Assembly (NCBI RefSeq): GCF_900167105.1 | Contig: NZ_FUXE01000006.1 | Location: 1-64,000, forward strand | Length of the DNA: 64,000 bases | Source: Porphyromonas circumdentaria | Lineage (GTDB): Bacteria; Bacteroidota; Bacteroidia; Bacteroidales; Porphyromonadaceae | Direction of reading: 5' to 3' | Shown: positions 18,548-29,173 of the stretch, piece after piece | Layout: each line of letters begins with the position of its first letter | How positions within the stretch are numbered: position 1 is the first letter of the stretch | Position numbers and translations under genes: made by a program | Notes under the pieces: generated by a model | Seen by the model: the letters and a program-made list of their open reading frames with translations, nothing else | What the model was told of the DNA's origin: nothing | Databases searched by the model: none

Positions 18548-20812
18548 ATGTCAGACCTTTTCCTAAAAGATCAAACTGAGGGTAGAGATTATTTTTCTGG
18601 AGAGGAGAAGAAACGTCTGTTAGAGGTATACCGAAGACTTAAAACGTGCGGTCATCTGGTATACGACTATAGATCCTATCGCTCCCTTCTTACAGATTTG
18701 CTACTTAAGGGATGTTGGAGTAGGGATGAGTTTGGCTACAATGGCTTTTTGCGACATTTAGAGACAGCACTTATTGCCGTAGAGGAGCTAGGACTAAGTG
18801 CTATATCAGTTTCCGCTATTCTCTTTTATAGAGCTGTACAAAAGGAGTTCTATTCCTTACAGGAGGTGGAGCGTTTAACCTCTAAGAGTACTGCAGATTT
18901 GATCGAAAAGATGCTCCAAACGGAGAAAATCTATATGCGTCGTACCTCGTTAGAGGGCGATCTTTTTAGAGAGCTCTTACTCTCTGTTGCAGAAGATGCT
19001 CGGGTTTTGCTTTTGATTATCGCCGACAGGCTTTACCGTATGCGCACGGCAAAGGATTATCTGCCGGAAGAAAAGAGAAAAGAGCAAGCTGTTGAGGTTG
19101 GTACCTATTTTCTTCCACTTATTCATAAGTTGGGGCTTTATGCTATAAAAGGAGAGCTGGAAGATTTGTATCTCAAGTATACCGATCCTGACTCTTTCTA
19201 TTGGATTAAAAATAAACTGGGAGAAACTAAAACCAATAGAGAGAAATATCTGAATAATTTCTTGGCTTTGCTGAAAAAACACCTTGACAAGGGGCGTGCC
19301 TCTCGATGGCAATATACGATCAAGTCTCGTACTAAGTCAATATACTCTATTCACAATAAGATTAAAACAAAAGGCGTCGATTTTGATAACATATTTGATC
19401 TCACGGCTATTCGTATTATTCTCGATGTCCCCTTAAAGAAAGAGTTAGAGGCTTGCTGGCACGTTTACTCTGTAGTTACAGATGCTTTTGAACCCGATAT
19501 TAAACGTTTGAGGGATTGGATTACACATCCCAAGGATAATGGATACGAGTCTTTGCAGATAACGGTAAAGGGACCAGAAGGACGTTTTATAGAGGTACAA
19601 ATACGTACGGTGCGGATGGATGAAATTGCCGAGAGGGGAGTTGCTGCACACTGGCGTTATAAGGGGCTTAAAGGAGAGGGGGAGTTCGATAGTTCCCTTA
19701 CCTCTGTGCGAAAATTTTTAGAGAAGTCTCCCAATGAAGCTCTTATCTCCGATGAAAAGTATCGCATTAAAGCAACGGAAAGTGTCTTTGTTTTTACGCC
19801 TTTGGGCGAACTGAAAAAACTTTCCTCGGGAGCTACCGTGCTCGATTTTGCTTTCTCTATTCATGGCAATGTCGGTAGTCATGCAGTCTCTGCCATTGTG
19901 AATGGACGCAATGTTTCTTTACGGACAGAACTGCACAATGGAGATACGGTAAATATTATAACCAGTAGAAATCAATATCCGCGAGAAGATTGGTTACAGT
20001 TTGTGGTCTCATCTTCTGCCAGGGCGCATATTAGACGTAAGATTCGAGAGCGAAAAGAAAAAGGTCTTGCAGCAGCCAGAGAGCTTTTGGATCGACGTTT
20101 TCGCAATCGTAAGCTAATTTATAATGAGCGCGTTTTCCTACAAGTTGTTTACCGCTGGAAATATACCTCTTCCAAAGATTTCTTTATTGATCTAAGCGAT
20201 GGTAAGGTAGATATTGTTACTTTCCTGAGTGAGTATGAAAGAGAGTATGAGTCTCTACATAAAGCACTGGAGATACAGGAACAGCAAAGGCTTGATGCCC
20301 CTCTCTCCTATGAGGAGGTAAAGACGGGAGACGATGCTCATAAAGACAATACCATTACAGGCAAGGGAGACGGCTCCGTTCTTATTGTTGATATGAACAT
20401 AAAAGGGCTGGATTATACACTGGCGCAGTGCTGCAATCCGCAGTATGGAGACTCTATTGTGGCCTATCCTACTCGCAATGGGATTAGAATTCACCGCTGT
20501 TCTTGCCCTAACATGCCCAATCTAATAGAAAACAATCCCGAGAAAATACTACCAGCTCAATGGAATGGCTTGGGAGTTAATCCTACCAAAGCGCATATTC
20601 ATATAGAGGGAATAAATAGTATGGACCTTGTTGCACGTATTATCTCCCTTTTCAATCACTCCGTAGGGATACGACTATTATCATACAATATAAAGCCGAA
20701 CGAAGCTCTCATGTATGGAGAGTTCACCGTACAGGCTTTGCGCCCCCATCTAAATGCTCTTCGCAATCGTTTGAACACCTTACCAGGCGTTCATAATACA
20801 CGCATCGTGTAA
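18548..20812 (+). CDS. RelA/SpoT-family (p)ppGpp synthetase with degenerate hydrolase domain
   Basis: This 754-residue protein has the long RSH plan: HD-like domain (about 40-200), synthetase (about 235-370), TGS (about 405-470), zinc-finger-like (YTLAQCCNPQYGD and HRCSCPNM) and C-terminal ACT (about 680-754). The hydrolase motif that should read LLHDVVED is ILFYRAVQKE (91-100), and ADRLHNMRT has become ADRLYRMRT, so (p)ppGpp breakdown is probably lost. The synthetase motifs are intact: GVDFDNIFDLTAIRI, HPKDNGYESLQITV and EVQIRTVRMDEIAE. It has RLRD where RelA usually has ExDD, so the motif resembles the Mg-type RxKD of bifunctional enzymes. It is likely the stringent-response synthetase; a separate SpoT should exist elsewhere. 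Confidence 0.9.
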   Translation: MSDLFLKDQTEGRDYFSGEEKKRLLEVYRRLKTCGHLVYDYRSYRSLLTDLLLKGCWSRDEFGYNGFLRHLETALIAVEELGLSAISVSAILFYRAVQKEFYSLQEVERLTSKSTADLIEKMLQTEKIYMRRTSLEGDLFRELLLSVAEDARVLLLIIADRLYRMRTAKDYLPEEKRKEQAVEVGTYFLPLIHKLGLYAIKGELEDLYLKYTDPDSFYWIKNKLGETKTNREKYLNNFLALLKKHLDKGRASRWQYTIKSRTKSIYSIHNKIKTKGVDFDNIFDLTAIRIILDVPLKKELEACWHVYSVVTDAFEPDIKRLRDWITHPKDNGYESLQITVKGPEGRFIEVQIRTVRMDEIAERGVAAHWRYKGLKGEGEFDSSLTSVRKFLEKSPNEALISDEKYRIKATESVFVFTPLGELKKLSSGATVLDFAFSIHGNVGSHAVSAIVNGRNVSLRTELHNGDTVNIITSRNQYPREDWLQFVVSSSARAHIRRKIRERKEKGLAAARELLDRRFRNRKLIYNERVFLQVVYRWKYTSSKDFFIDLSDGKVDIVTFLSEYEREYESLHKALEIQEQQRLDAPLSYEEVKTGDDAHKDNTITGKGDGSVLIVDMNIKGLDYTLAQCCNPQYGDSIVAYPTRNGIRIHRCSCPNMPNLIENNPEKILPAQWNGLGVNPTKAHIHIEGINSMDLVARIISLFNHSVGIRLLSYNIKPNEALMYGEFTVQALRPHLNALRNRLNTLPGVHNTRIV

Positions 20813-20942
20813 TTTCGACGGAATAGTTTTAAGGTTTTCTTTTGAAGAAGAGAACCTGATTGCCTTGTGTCTTGTCTTGCACTTCTTCTGCTCAGGCAAC
20901 CACCCCAAACACTACCTTTTTAGGGCTAAGCGATAGGGATTG

Positions 20943-21317
20943 TTATAGGTTGCGCCCAATCCACCAGATAAAAATAAGCAAAGTCATTAGTATAATGCTC
21001 ACTTTTGAGTTTAAAAAAAGGTAGCATCGCTCCACCCATGGGTTTCTTTGGCGTGTTATGCTCAGGAAGAAAAGAAAGAGAAGAAAGGGAAGAGCTGCAA
21101 ATAAAACTGGATTATGATGCCAAGCTAAAGAAAAATCCCCTTGGAGTAGTGCGTGTGCAAACCTCAAGGACCCGCATCCAGGGCACTGGTACCCTGTGAC
21201 CAGAAGAAAAGGACATCGGGGATAGAAAGAATAGTTCTCGGGGTTAAAAAAGTAGAGCAGTAGGAGGAGTATGATGCCGCCCCCGACTGCTCCATATTTT
21301 ATAAGATTTTTTCTCAC
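20943..21317 (-). CDS. DUF2752 membrane protein
   Basis: A 124-residue protein with three predicted membrane segments (about residues 9-24, 70-87 and 105-121). Between the first two is YQCPGCGSLRFAHALLQGDF, the cysteine-glycine motif that defines DUF2752. No function is known for this family. It is the last of three minus-strand genes after leuS and yitT, 51 bases from the latter. A small hairpin (AGGTT/AACCT) around 20832-20858 in the 130-base convergent gap with rel may end transcription, but it lacks a good T tract. Confidence 0.8.
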   Translation of the reverse strand: MRKNLIKYGAVGGGIILLLLLYFFNPENYSFYPRCPFLLVTGYQCPGCGSLRFAHALLQGDFSLAWHHNPVLFAALPFLLFLFFLSITRQRNPWVERCYLFLNSKVSIILMTLLIFIWWIGRNL

Positions 21318-21368
21318 GCTTAGTATAATTGGCCTCTTTTCAGAGATACCAAGAAGAGAGGGAGAAAC

Positions 21369-22364
21369 TTACTTACTTTCTCTTCTCATGGTATCGAATC
21401 CCTCTCCGTATACGCCGTGTACAATACCTTCTGAAACGAAGGCCTTAGGATCTATTTCGCGAACTATTTCCATGAGTTGTTTACGCATGCTCTTACGAGC
21501 CACTACCATGAGAATTTTAGCAGGGTTCTTACTGTAACCTCCCTGTGCTTCAATAATTGTACAGCCTCTGTTAAGCTTATTGATGATAGCATCATTGATT
21601 TGCTCGTATTTAAGGCTGTTGATAAAGAATTGAATACTTTGCTTATTACTGTTGAGGAAAAAGTCCATAGTTTGGGCTACAATAATAACCTCTACAAAAG
21701 AGTAGGCGAGTTTGCCCAGAGCTACTCCCCAAGGCATTCCTTTTACATAGTGCCCTACAAGGCATCCGCTGATCACAATTACAGCATCTACCATTATCAT
21801 AGCACGCCCCAAAGAGATATTTTTGTATTTATTGATGATAGCTACGATAACGTCTGTTCCACCAGTAGAACCATTAACCGAGAAGACGAGCCCAAGACCC
21901 AAGCCGCAAAGCATAGAACCCAATACAAGTGCCAAGAATGGCTCTTCTGCACTTAAGAGAGGTCCCACATTAGGTACCAACTCTCGCAACCAAGGCCAAA
22001 TCTTAGTGTAAACATCTGAGTCGGCAGGTGTAAAGAGGGCTTGCCCTACTGGGAAAGTGAAGAAAATCATACCCACCCCAATAGCGGTGTGTATGGTAAA
22101 CTTCCATCCTAAGAATACAAGTGCCAATACCAAAAGACCTACGTTGATGATGTTATAGGGGATTGTTGCTGGGATATCGGTTGCAATCTGAATAATCGTA
22201 GTGATACCTGCTAACCCTCCAGAGGTAATTTCTTGGGAAAGAATGAATGCTGTCCATCCAAGGGTATAGCAAACGACCCCTAAAAACATAGTAAGAAGTT
22301 CCTTGGCCAACCCTAAAGATTTGTTCTTACGAGGGGCAAGGTGCATAGCTGCTGTGTGTGACAT
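21369..22364 (-). CDS. YitT-family membrane protein
   Basis: This 331-residue protein has five or six membrane segments between about residues 20 and 235, with the family pattern ITSGGLAGITTIIQ and VNGSTGGTDVIVAIIN. The C-terminal cytoplasmic part (about 245-331) is a DUF2179 domain: IINKLNRGCTIIEAQGGYS and IREIDPKAFV-like segments. YitT proteins are widespread putative transporters with no proven substrate. It lies 38 bases after leuS on the same strand. Confidence 0.88.
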   Translation of the reverse strand: MSHTAAMHLAPRKNKSLGLAKELLTMFLGVVCYTLGWTAFILSQEITSGGLAGITTIIQIATDIPATIPYNIINVGLLVLALVFLGWKFTIHTAIGVGMIFFTFPVGQALFTPADSDVYTKIWPWLRELVPNVGPLLSAEEPFLALVLGSMLCGLGLGLVFSVNGSTGGTDVIVAIINKYKNISLGRAMIMVDAVIVISGCLVGHYVKGMPWGVALGKLAYSFVEVIIVAQTMDFFLNSNKQSIQFFINSLKYEQINDAIINKLNRGCTIIEAQGGYSKNPAKILMVVARKSMRKQLMEIVREIDPKAFVSEGIVHGVYGEGFDTMRRESK

Positions 22365-22402
22365 ACAATAAAAAGCTTTTTATAAAGTATTAAAAGGATA
22401 TT

Positions 22403-25186
22403 TTAAAAAACGATATTTACAATACGACCTGGTACCACAATAATCTTTTTGGGCATCTTCCCCTCTAGCCATTTTTCCGTATCAGGAGCCTCTAAAACTG
22501 TTTTTTCAACCACCTCTTTGGAGGTATCTGCAGGGAGAGTGAGCGTAAAGCGTACCTTGCCGTTGAAACTTATGGGGTACTTAACGGTCTCTTCTACCAA
22601 ATATTTTTCTTCAAACTTAGGCCACTCGGCTACGACTATAGAGTGCTCTGCGCCCTCAATTTTTTGGTATAAAAACTCTGTGAGATGTGGGGCAAAAGGA
22701 GAGAGCACTATCAGAAGGGGTTCTAAAATCTCTCTTGAAGTTGTTTTTAGCTGTTGTAGCTCTCCCACACAAATCATGAATGCCGAGACAGAGGTGTTGA
22801 AAGAGAATTGCTCAATGTCTTGTCCTACCTTGCGGATGAGCTTGTGCAAAGAGCGTAACTCTTCGTTGGTAGGAGCTACATCGGTAACTCTCCAAGCCTC
22901 GTCTTGGTAGAAGAGTCCGATTAACTTTTTGAGGAAACGGTGTACCCCATCAATGCCTTTCGTGTCCCAAGGCTTGCTCTGCTCTAAAGGACCCAAAAAC
23001 ATTTCATAGAGGCGGAGTGTATCTGCTCCATAATTGCGTACGATGTCGTCTGGGTTCACGACGTTGAACATCGATTTACTCATCTTCTCTACCGCCCAAC
23101 CGCATACGTAGGTGCCATCGTCCTCAAGTACAAACTCTGCTGTTGCAAACTCAGGACGCCATTTGCGAAATGCCTCTACGTCCAGAATGTCGTTGTGTAC
23201 AATGTTTACATCTACGTGAATTTCCGTCGTTTCACAGGCTTCTTTTTTTCCTAACGAGACGAATGTATTGGTATCTTTTATACGATATACAAAGTTGGAA
23301 CGCCCCTGTATCATACCTTGGTTGACCAACTTACGGAAAGGCTCTTCCTCACAAACGACACCTAAATCAAAAAGGAACTTATTCCAGAAGCGACTGTAGA
23401 TTAAGTGTCCTGTGGCATGCTCTGTTCCTCCGACATAAAGATCGACCTGACGCCAATACTCATTCTTTTCTTTACCTACCAGAGCGTGTTCGTTGTGTGG
23501 GTCCATATAACGGAGGTAGTAGGCACTACTACCTGCAAAGCCTGGCATGGTGCTCAACTCATAGGGATAACCCTCTTGGGTGTGCCACGCCGTAGCTCTT
23601 CCCAGAGGAGGCTCTCCACTTTCCGTCGGCAAGAACGAGTCTATGGCAGGAAGTTGTAAGGGGAGTTGCTCGTCTGAAAGCAGGGTAGGGATACCCTCTT
23701 TATAATATATAGGAAAAGGTTCGCCCCAATAGCGTTGACGACTGAAGGTAGCGTCACGCAGACGGAAGTTAACTTTTACATCTCCCAACCCCTGTTCTTT
23801 TACGTAGCTATTCATCTTAGCAATAGCCTCTTTAACCGAAAGTCCGTCGAGTAGGGGAGAATTGGTGAGTTTGCCCACCTTACTTGGTTTAGCCTCTTGC
23901 CATGTGGCAGGGTCGCTTGCTTCCTCGCCCTCGGGTACTACAACCTGTACGATGGGAAGATTAAAATGACGAGCAAAGGCAAAATCGCGGGTGTCGTGTG
24001 CGGGAACCGCCATAATCGCACCTGTGCCATACCCTGCCAATACGTAGTCGCTGGTCCAGATGGGGATCAGTTCTTTGGTGATAGGATGCTCGGCATAAGC
24101 TCCTGTGAATACTCCCGTAACTTTTCGCTCTGCCATGCGCTCTCTCTCGGTCTTGCGTTTGGTGGCCATGAGATAGTCGTTTACGGCCTCTTTTTGCTCG
24201 GGGGTAACGATACGCTCTATAAGTTCGCTCTCGGGAGCCAAGACAATAAAGGAGACACCATAGATGGTGTCGGGGCGCGTGGTGAAGACTGTTAGATTTT
24301 CTTCGATGGAGGGGAGGCGGAAGTTTACCTCTGCTCCCTCAGAGCGTCCTATCCAGTTACGTTGTGTCTCTTTCAAAGACTCTGTCCATTCCAGTTTTTC
24401 CAAACTTCCCAATAGACGCTCTGCATAGGCAGAGATACGCAAGCACCACTGTTGCATCTTGCGTTGCTCCACGGGGTGCCCGCCACGTATACTCAAACCC
24501 TCGCTCACTTCATCGTTGGCAAGCACAGTGCCCAAAGCAGGGCACCAGTTAACGATAGACTCGCCTAAGTAAGCCAGTCTGTAATTCATCAGTATATCGC
24601 TTTGCTCTTTGGGGCTGTACGCTTTCCACTGCTCTGCGGTAAAAGTGCGCTCTTCACTACAAGCTGCAGAGATACCCTCGCTCCCTCGCTCTTCAAAGTG
24701 GGCAATAAGGGCCTCTATGGGACGAGCTTTTTGGAAAGAAGTATCGTAGTAGCTCTCAAAAAGACGTGCGAATACCCACTGTGTCCACTTATAATAACTT
24801 GGGTCGCTTGTGCGAAATTCTCTGCTCCAGTCATAGCTGAAGCCTATCTTTTCGAGTTGTTCTCGATAACGTTTGATGTTTATATCGGTGGTTACCTCTG
24901 GGTGCTGTCCCGTTTGAATGGCATATTGCTCGGCAGGGAGCCCAAAAGCATCGTATCCCATCGGGTGCAACACCTCAAACCCCTGCAATCTTTTGTAACG
25001 AGAGAATATATCGGAGGCTATGTAGCCCAATGGATGACCCACATGTAACCCCGCTCCAGAGGGGTAGGGAAACATATCGAGTACGTAAAAGGGCGGACGA
25101 CCACTTTCTTCAGATACTTTGTAAATCTCTTTTTTGCGCCAAAAGGATTGTATTTGGGCTTCGATATCGGAAAATTTGTATTCCAT
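22403..25186 (-). CDS. leuS: Leucyl-tRNA synthetase
   Basis: This 927-residue class Ia enzyme charges tRNA-Leu. The HIGH motif is HVGH (48-51) in [12 protein letters not shown], and KMSKS is at 701-705. The CP1 editing domain that removes mischarged amino acids lies between, with [38 protein letters not shown] and related stretches. The anticodon-binding helices and a small C-terminal domain follow. The length is normal for Bacteroidetes LeuS. A full promoter at 25378-25408 implies a leader of about 185 bases. The yitT and DUF2752 genes follow on the same strand. Confidence 0.97.
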   Translation of the reverse strand: MEYKFSDIEAQIQSFWRKKEIYKVSEESGRPPFYVLDMFPYPSGAGLHVGHPLGYIASDIFSRYKRLQGFEVLHPMGYDAFGLPAEQYAIQTGQHPEVTTDINIKRYREQLEKIGFSYDWSREFRTSDPSYYKWTQWVFARLFESYYDTSFQKARPIEALIAHFEERGSEGISAACSEERTFTAEQWKAYSPKEQSDILMNYRLAYLGESIVNWCPALGTVLANDEVSEGLSIRGGHPVEQRKMQQWCLRISAYAERLLGSLEKLEWTESLKETQRNWIGRSEGAEVNFRLPSIEENLTVFTTRPDTIYGVSFIVLAPESELIERIVTPEQKEAVNDYLMATKRKTERERMAERKVTGVFTGAYAEHPITKELIPIWTSDYVLAGYGTGAIMAVPAHDTRDFAFARHFNLPIVQVVVPEGEEASDPATWQEAKPSKVGKLTNSPLLDGLSVKEAIAKMNSYVKEQGLGDVKVNFRLRDATFSRQRYWGEPFPIYYKEGIPTLLSDEQLPLQLPAIDSFLPTESGEPPLGRATAWHTQEGYPYELSTMPGFAGSSAYYLRYMDPHNEHALVGKEKNEYWRQVDLYVGGTEHATGHLIYSRFWNKFLFDLGVVCEEEPFRKLVNQGMIQGRSNFVYRIKDTNTFVSLGKKEACETTEIHVDVNIVHNDILDVEAFRKWRPEFATAEFVLEDDGTYVCGWAVEKMSKSMFNVVNPDDIVRNYGADTLRLYEMFLGPLEQSKPWDTKGIDGVHRFLKKLIGLFYQDEAWRVTDVAPTNEELRSLHKLIRKVGQDIEQFSFNTSVSAFMICVGELQQLKTTSREILEPLLIVLSPFAPHLTEFLYQKIEGAEHSIVVAEWPKFEEKYLVEETVKYPISFNGKVRFTLTLPADTSKEVVEKTVLEAPDTEKWLEGKMPKKIIVVPGRIVNIVF

Positions 25187-25377
25187 AGGAATATTACTTT
25201 ATTGTCGTAGCTACAATTTTTACTGTAAGTCTTCTCTGTACAAAAGAGTGTTCGAAATACTTTTTAGGACGAGAGACAAAGAAAGGAGCCTCCTTAAAGC
25301 TTTGTTGGTAACAATAAGAATGCGCATTTCTTCCGTCTCTTCTTTTGAGCCTTTAGCCTAAACCTAAAATTCGCACG

Positions 25378-25408
25378 CAAAGGTACTCAAAAGAGAGCAT
25401 TATTCAAA
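25378..25408 (-). promoter_or_regulatory. Bacteroidota-type promoter for leuS
   Basis: On the minus strand TTTG (25408-25405), a 19-base spacer and TACCTTTG (25385-25378) match the consensus fully. Transcription would start near 25371, giving a leader of about 185 bases before the leuS ATG. Confidence 0.75.
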
Positions 25409-25631
25409 TTTGACCGATTGCATAAAGGTGCAAAATTTAGTTTTAACGAAACTTATAGCCCGATCTTACAGCTTGTATAATTGGGAGAGATCGATAGAAT
25501 CTTTTCTTTTGTAACGAGAAACTTTGGGCGGAGGAGCGACACCTCTTTCTAAACAGCGTGGCAATAAATCTATTAACCATTTGAGGAAAAACTTGTTTGC
25601 ACTGGAGTGTAAATCTGTTTAGACTTGAGAT

Positions 25632-25725
25632 ATTCTCTATTTGCAATCTGCAAATATGTATATTCAAGTTGAAAATATATATATGCAACTTGTAAATATG
25701 TATATTCAATCTGCAAATAAAGAAT
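25632..25725. repeat. 94-bp AT-rich palindromic repeat, copy 2
   Basis: The ends are ATTCTCTATTTGCA and TGCAAATAAAGAAT, near-perfect inverted repeats. The centre carries AAGTTGAAAATATAT followed by its imperfect complement ATATATGCAACTT, and flanking TATGTATAT tracts, again on a 21-bp period. Inner half-sites differ from copy 1 (GTTG/CAAC rather than ATTG/CAAT) but stay complementary. Confidence 0.85.
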
Positions 25726-25801
25726 TATTGGAGAGGAAAGTCCTTTTTTGACTTATCTATTGTGCTTTTTGTGGGGTAGATAAGAAGGATTTTCTCAGAC
25801 C

Positions 25802-26138
25802 CTTGCAATCGTTTCCATCTATAATGTCGGGGTAATGCAAAGGCATGAGGTCAGTCGGGTACCGAGTAGGGCGGTTCGACATCCGACAGGAGTAATTGCC
25901 CTTTTAGAGGTTGTAATTCATAGTAAGTTGGGATAGGTAGTAGCATCAGGGTATTACAATCTTCTTTATTCTTTAGGAGTAAACCCGTATTCTTATAGGG
26001 TATATCTTCTTGGGGAATATGGCTAATTCAATAATCTTGGCTACCTTTGCGGTAGCTTCACGAGAAGAGTAACTATAAGTCTTTCTCTTTAAGATATTAA
26101 GCTATCGCAATAGGCTATACTCTCTGATGAGCAGAGAG
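25802..26138 (+). other. Cluster of inverted repeats, possible structured RNA or gapA leader
   Basis: Several stems can be drawn: CTTGCA with TGCAAAG (25802-25842); GTCGG (25854-25858) with CCGAC (25883-25887); AGAGGTTGTAAT (25906-25917) with ATTACAATCTT (25953-25963), 11 bp with G-T pairs; GCTACC/GGTAGC (26040-26056); and CTCTCTG/CAGAGAG (26120-26138). The first part is richer in G and C than the flanks. It does not match a known RNA that I can recall. It could be a small RNA or a long gapA leader. The strand is assumed from gapA. Confidence 0.3.
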
Positions 26139-26196
26139 GGAAATGAAAAAGAGACTAATCTGCTCTCTCTCGTGTCGTGCAAACAATGCTTATTAA

Positions 26197-27234
<1,038 letters not shown>

Positions 27235-27242
27235 AATGAAAT

Positions 27243-27300
27243 AAAGAAGAAGAGACTTACATCTTGTCACTGTTTGAATAGGATGGAGTCTCTTCTTTCT
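27243..27300 (+). terminator. Possible terminator after gapA
   Basis: AAAGAAGAAGAGACT (27243-27257) pairs with AGTCTCTTCTTT (27287-27298), giving a stem of about 12 bp. The loop is 29 bases and the T tract is interrupted, so termination may be weak. Confidence 0.55.
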
Positions 27301-27480
27301 CTTGCCCTGTTGTTCAAACGCTTCTCGGTCGTTATTGGGCAATCGACCTTGCGGAGCCCATTTTACCGAATCGCTTTGGGATAGTTTTATATCGAACAGG
27401 AGTTGGAGGAAGAGGGAAAACCTCTTTACTGTGGAGTAGGGTAGATTGAAGTTAGATTTTTTCAAGAAGTAGAAGAACTC

Positions 27481-28503
27481 GTGTCTTTAATAGAGAAAGT
27501 ACGTGGCATTATAGCCGAGGTAGAGGATTTAAAAGCACAACACTTAGATGAGGTTGAGGCTTTACGCATACAGTTTCTTAGCAAAAAGGGGAAAATACAG
27601 GCTCTCGTAGAGGAGTTTCGTGATGTACCCCGAGAGGAAAAGCCCGCTATCGGGGCATTGCTCAATGAACTTAAGCAAAAAGCTCTCGATAGAATAAATT
27701 TTCTCCGTGAAACACTGTCGGTAAAGGATGAAATGGTACGGGAGGATCTCTCTTGCTCCTCTTATCCTATTCCTTTGGGTAGTCGCCACCCTCTCTCTTT
27801 GGTACGTCAGGAAATAACGCAGATCTTCTCTAAGTTGGGTTTTAGTATAGCACTTGGTCCCGAGGTAGAAGATGATTATCATGTCTATTCTGCCCTCAAC
27901 TTTGCGCCAGATCATCCTGCCCGTGATATGCAGGATACTTTCTTTGTGCAGCAGCACCCCGACATCGTGTTGCGTTCGCATACTTCGTCGGTTCAGGTGC
28001 GTGTGATGGAGACTTCAAAGCCCCCCATCCGAGTACTTTGTCCAGGTCGAGTGTATCGCAATGAGGCTATTTCGGCACGTGCGCACTGTTTTTTTCATCA
28101 GGTAGAGGGGCTTTATATTGATAAGAATGTATCGTTTTCAGACTTAAGGGAGGTCTTGTTCTATTTTGCTCGAGAACTATTCGGTCCCGACACCAAGATA
28201 AGACTTCGCCCTAGCTACTTCCCCTTTACAGAACCCTCAGCAGAGATGGATATCTCCTGCAATATATGTGGAGGCGATGGATGCTCTTTCTGTAAGCATA
28301 CAGGATGGGTAGAGATATTGGGCTGTGGTATGGTAGACCCCAACGTATTAGAGGCTTCAGGAATTGACTCCTCTGTTTATAGTGGTTATGCTTTCGGATT
28401 GGGAATAGAGCGTATCACTAACTTGAAGTATAGAGCTAAAGACTTGCGCCTTTTCTCTGAAAATGATAAGCGATTCTTGGAGCAATTTAAGGGAGTACAC
28501 TAA
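27481..28503 (+). CDS. pheS: Phenylalanyl-tRNA synthetase alpha subunit
   Basis: PheS, 340 residues, carries the catalytic core of the alpha2-beta2 enzyme that charges tRNA-Phe. The N-terminal coiled coil (about 1-85) includes LRIQFLSKKGKIQALVEEF. Class II motifs follow: HPARDMQDTFFV, PGRVYRNEAISARAHCFFHQ, FPFTEPSAEMDISC and GYAFGLGIERITNLKY. The start is GTG at 27481: it gives an N-terminus like the family, and the first in-frame ATG lies far inside the protein. The partner pheT is not in the window. It is separated from gapA by about 250 bases with a hairpin. Confidence 0.95.
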   Translation: MSLIEKVRGIIAEVEDLKAQHLDEVEALRIQFLSKKGKIQALVEEFRDVPREEKPAIGALLNELKQKALDRINFLRETLSVKDEMVREDLSCSSYPIPLGSRHPLSLVRQEITQIFSKLGFSIALGPEVEDDYHVYSALNFAPDHPARDMQDTFFVQQHPDIVLRSHTSSVQVRVMETSKPPIRVLCPGRVYRNEAISARAHCFFHQVEGLYIDKNVSFSDLREVLFYFARELFGPDTKIRLRPSYFPFTEPSAEMDISCNICGGDGCSFCKHTGWVEILGCGMVDPNVLEASGIDSSVYSGYAFGLGIERITNLKYRAKDLRLFSENDKRFLEQFKGVH

Positions 28504-28569
28504 AATAAAAGGCCGTGTAACGGTTTGAAAAGACTCTTTTTTCGATAACTTCTCAACAGAGTTTCGCGT

Positions 28570-29052
28570 ATGAAAAGCAATCAAATCAATATCCCCTACA
28601 AGGAGATACCCCGAGCAGAATTTTCTGAAGAGATAAAGCTTTTGGAACAACATGCCATAGAGGCTGCGCGCAAGGCGTATGCTCCGTATAGCCACTTCTT
28701 GGTGGGAGCCGCTGTTTTGTTGCAGAGTGGAACTATTGTTACGGGAAGTAATCAAGAGAATGCCGCTTATCCCTCGGGATTATGCGCCGAGCGAACGGCT
28801 CTTTTTTCGGCAGGGGCACTCTATCCCGACGATCCTGTTGTAGCACTTCTTATAGTTGCTTTCTCAGAAGGGAAACGGGTAGATATGATAACGCCCTGCG
28901 GAGCTTGTCGTCAGGTACTGTTGGAGGTGAGCAGTCGTTTTAATCGCTCCTTTCAGGTGATTATGTCAGGAGAGCAGCGAGCAATTGTATTGGACGATAA
29001 TAAGATGTTGCTCCCGTTTGCTTTTGACGGAAGTGATTTGCCCAAGGAATAG
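28570..29052 (+). CDS. cdd: Cytidine deaminase
   Basis: The 160-residue protein has the zinc site of homotetrameric cytidine deaminases: GLCAERTA (C72, catalytic E74) and TPCGACRQ (C110, C113). YAPYSHFLVGAAVLLQSG and GSNQENAAYPSG are the substrate-binding stretches. It converts cytidine and deoxycytidine to uridine forms for pyrimidine salvage and could work with the nucleoside phosphorylase at 35732. A terminator at 29119-29154 follows and converges on ksgA. Confidence 0.94.
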   Translation: MKSNQINIPYKEIPRAEFSEEIKLLEQHAIEAARKAYAPYSHFLVGAAVLLQSGTIVTGSNQENAAYPSGLCAERTALFSAGALYPDDPVVALLIVAFSEGKRVDMITPCGACRQVLLEVSSRFNRSFQVIMSGEQRAIVLDDNKMLLPFAFDGSDLPKE

Positions 29053-29118
29053 ATTTAATGCTTGATCAACTCCTTTTCATACCTCGAAAAACAAGGGTGA
29101 AAAGGTGTATAATATAGG

Positions 29119-29154
29119 ACCAGAGTTAGTTTGTTAGAGACTGATTCTGGTTTT
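29119..29154 (+). terminator. Terminator after cdd
   Basis: ACCAGAGTTAGT (29119-29130) pairs with ACTGATTCTGGT (29140-29151) using two G-T pairs, then TTTTG. The 121-base convergent gap with ksgA otherwise holds nothing notable. Confidence 0.7.
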
Positions 29155-29173
29155 GCTTTGACAGAGAGGCTCT

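Noticed and set aside
25733-25743. GAGAGGAAAGTCC, like the start of RNase P RNA
   Set aside because: The other conserved parts of RNase P RNA (ACAGAA box and later helices) are absent at the right distances. The match follows the palindrome by chance.
25854-25887. GGTTCGACATCC, like a tRNA T-arm
   Set aside because: No matching stem for a T-arm and no acceptor or anticodon arms nearby, so it is not a tRNA.
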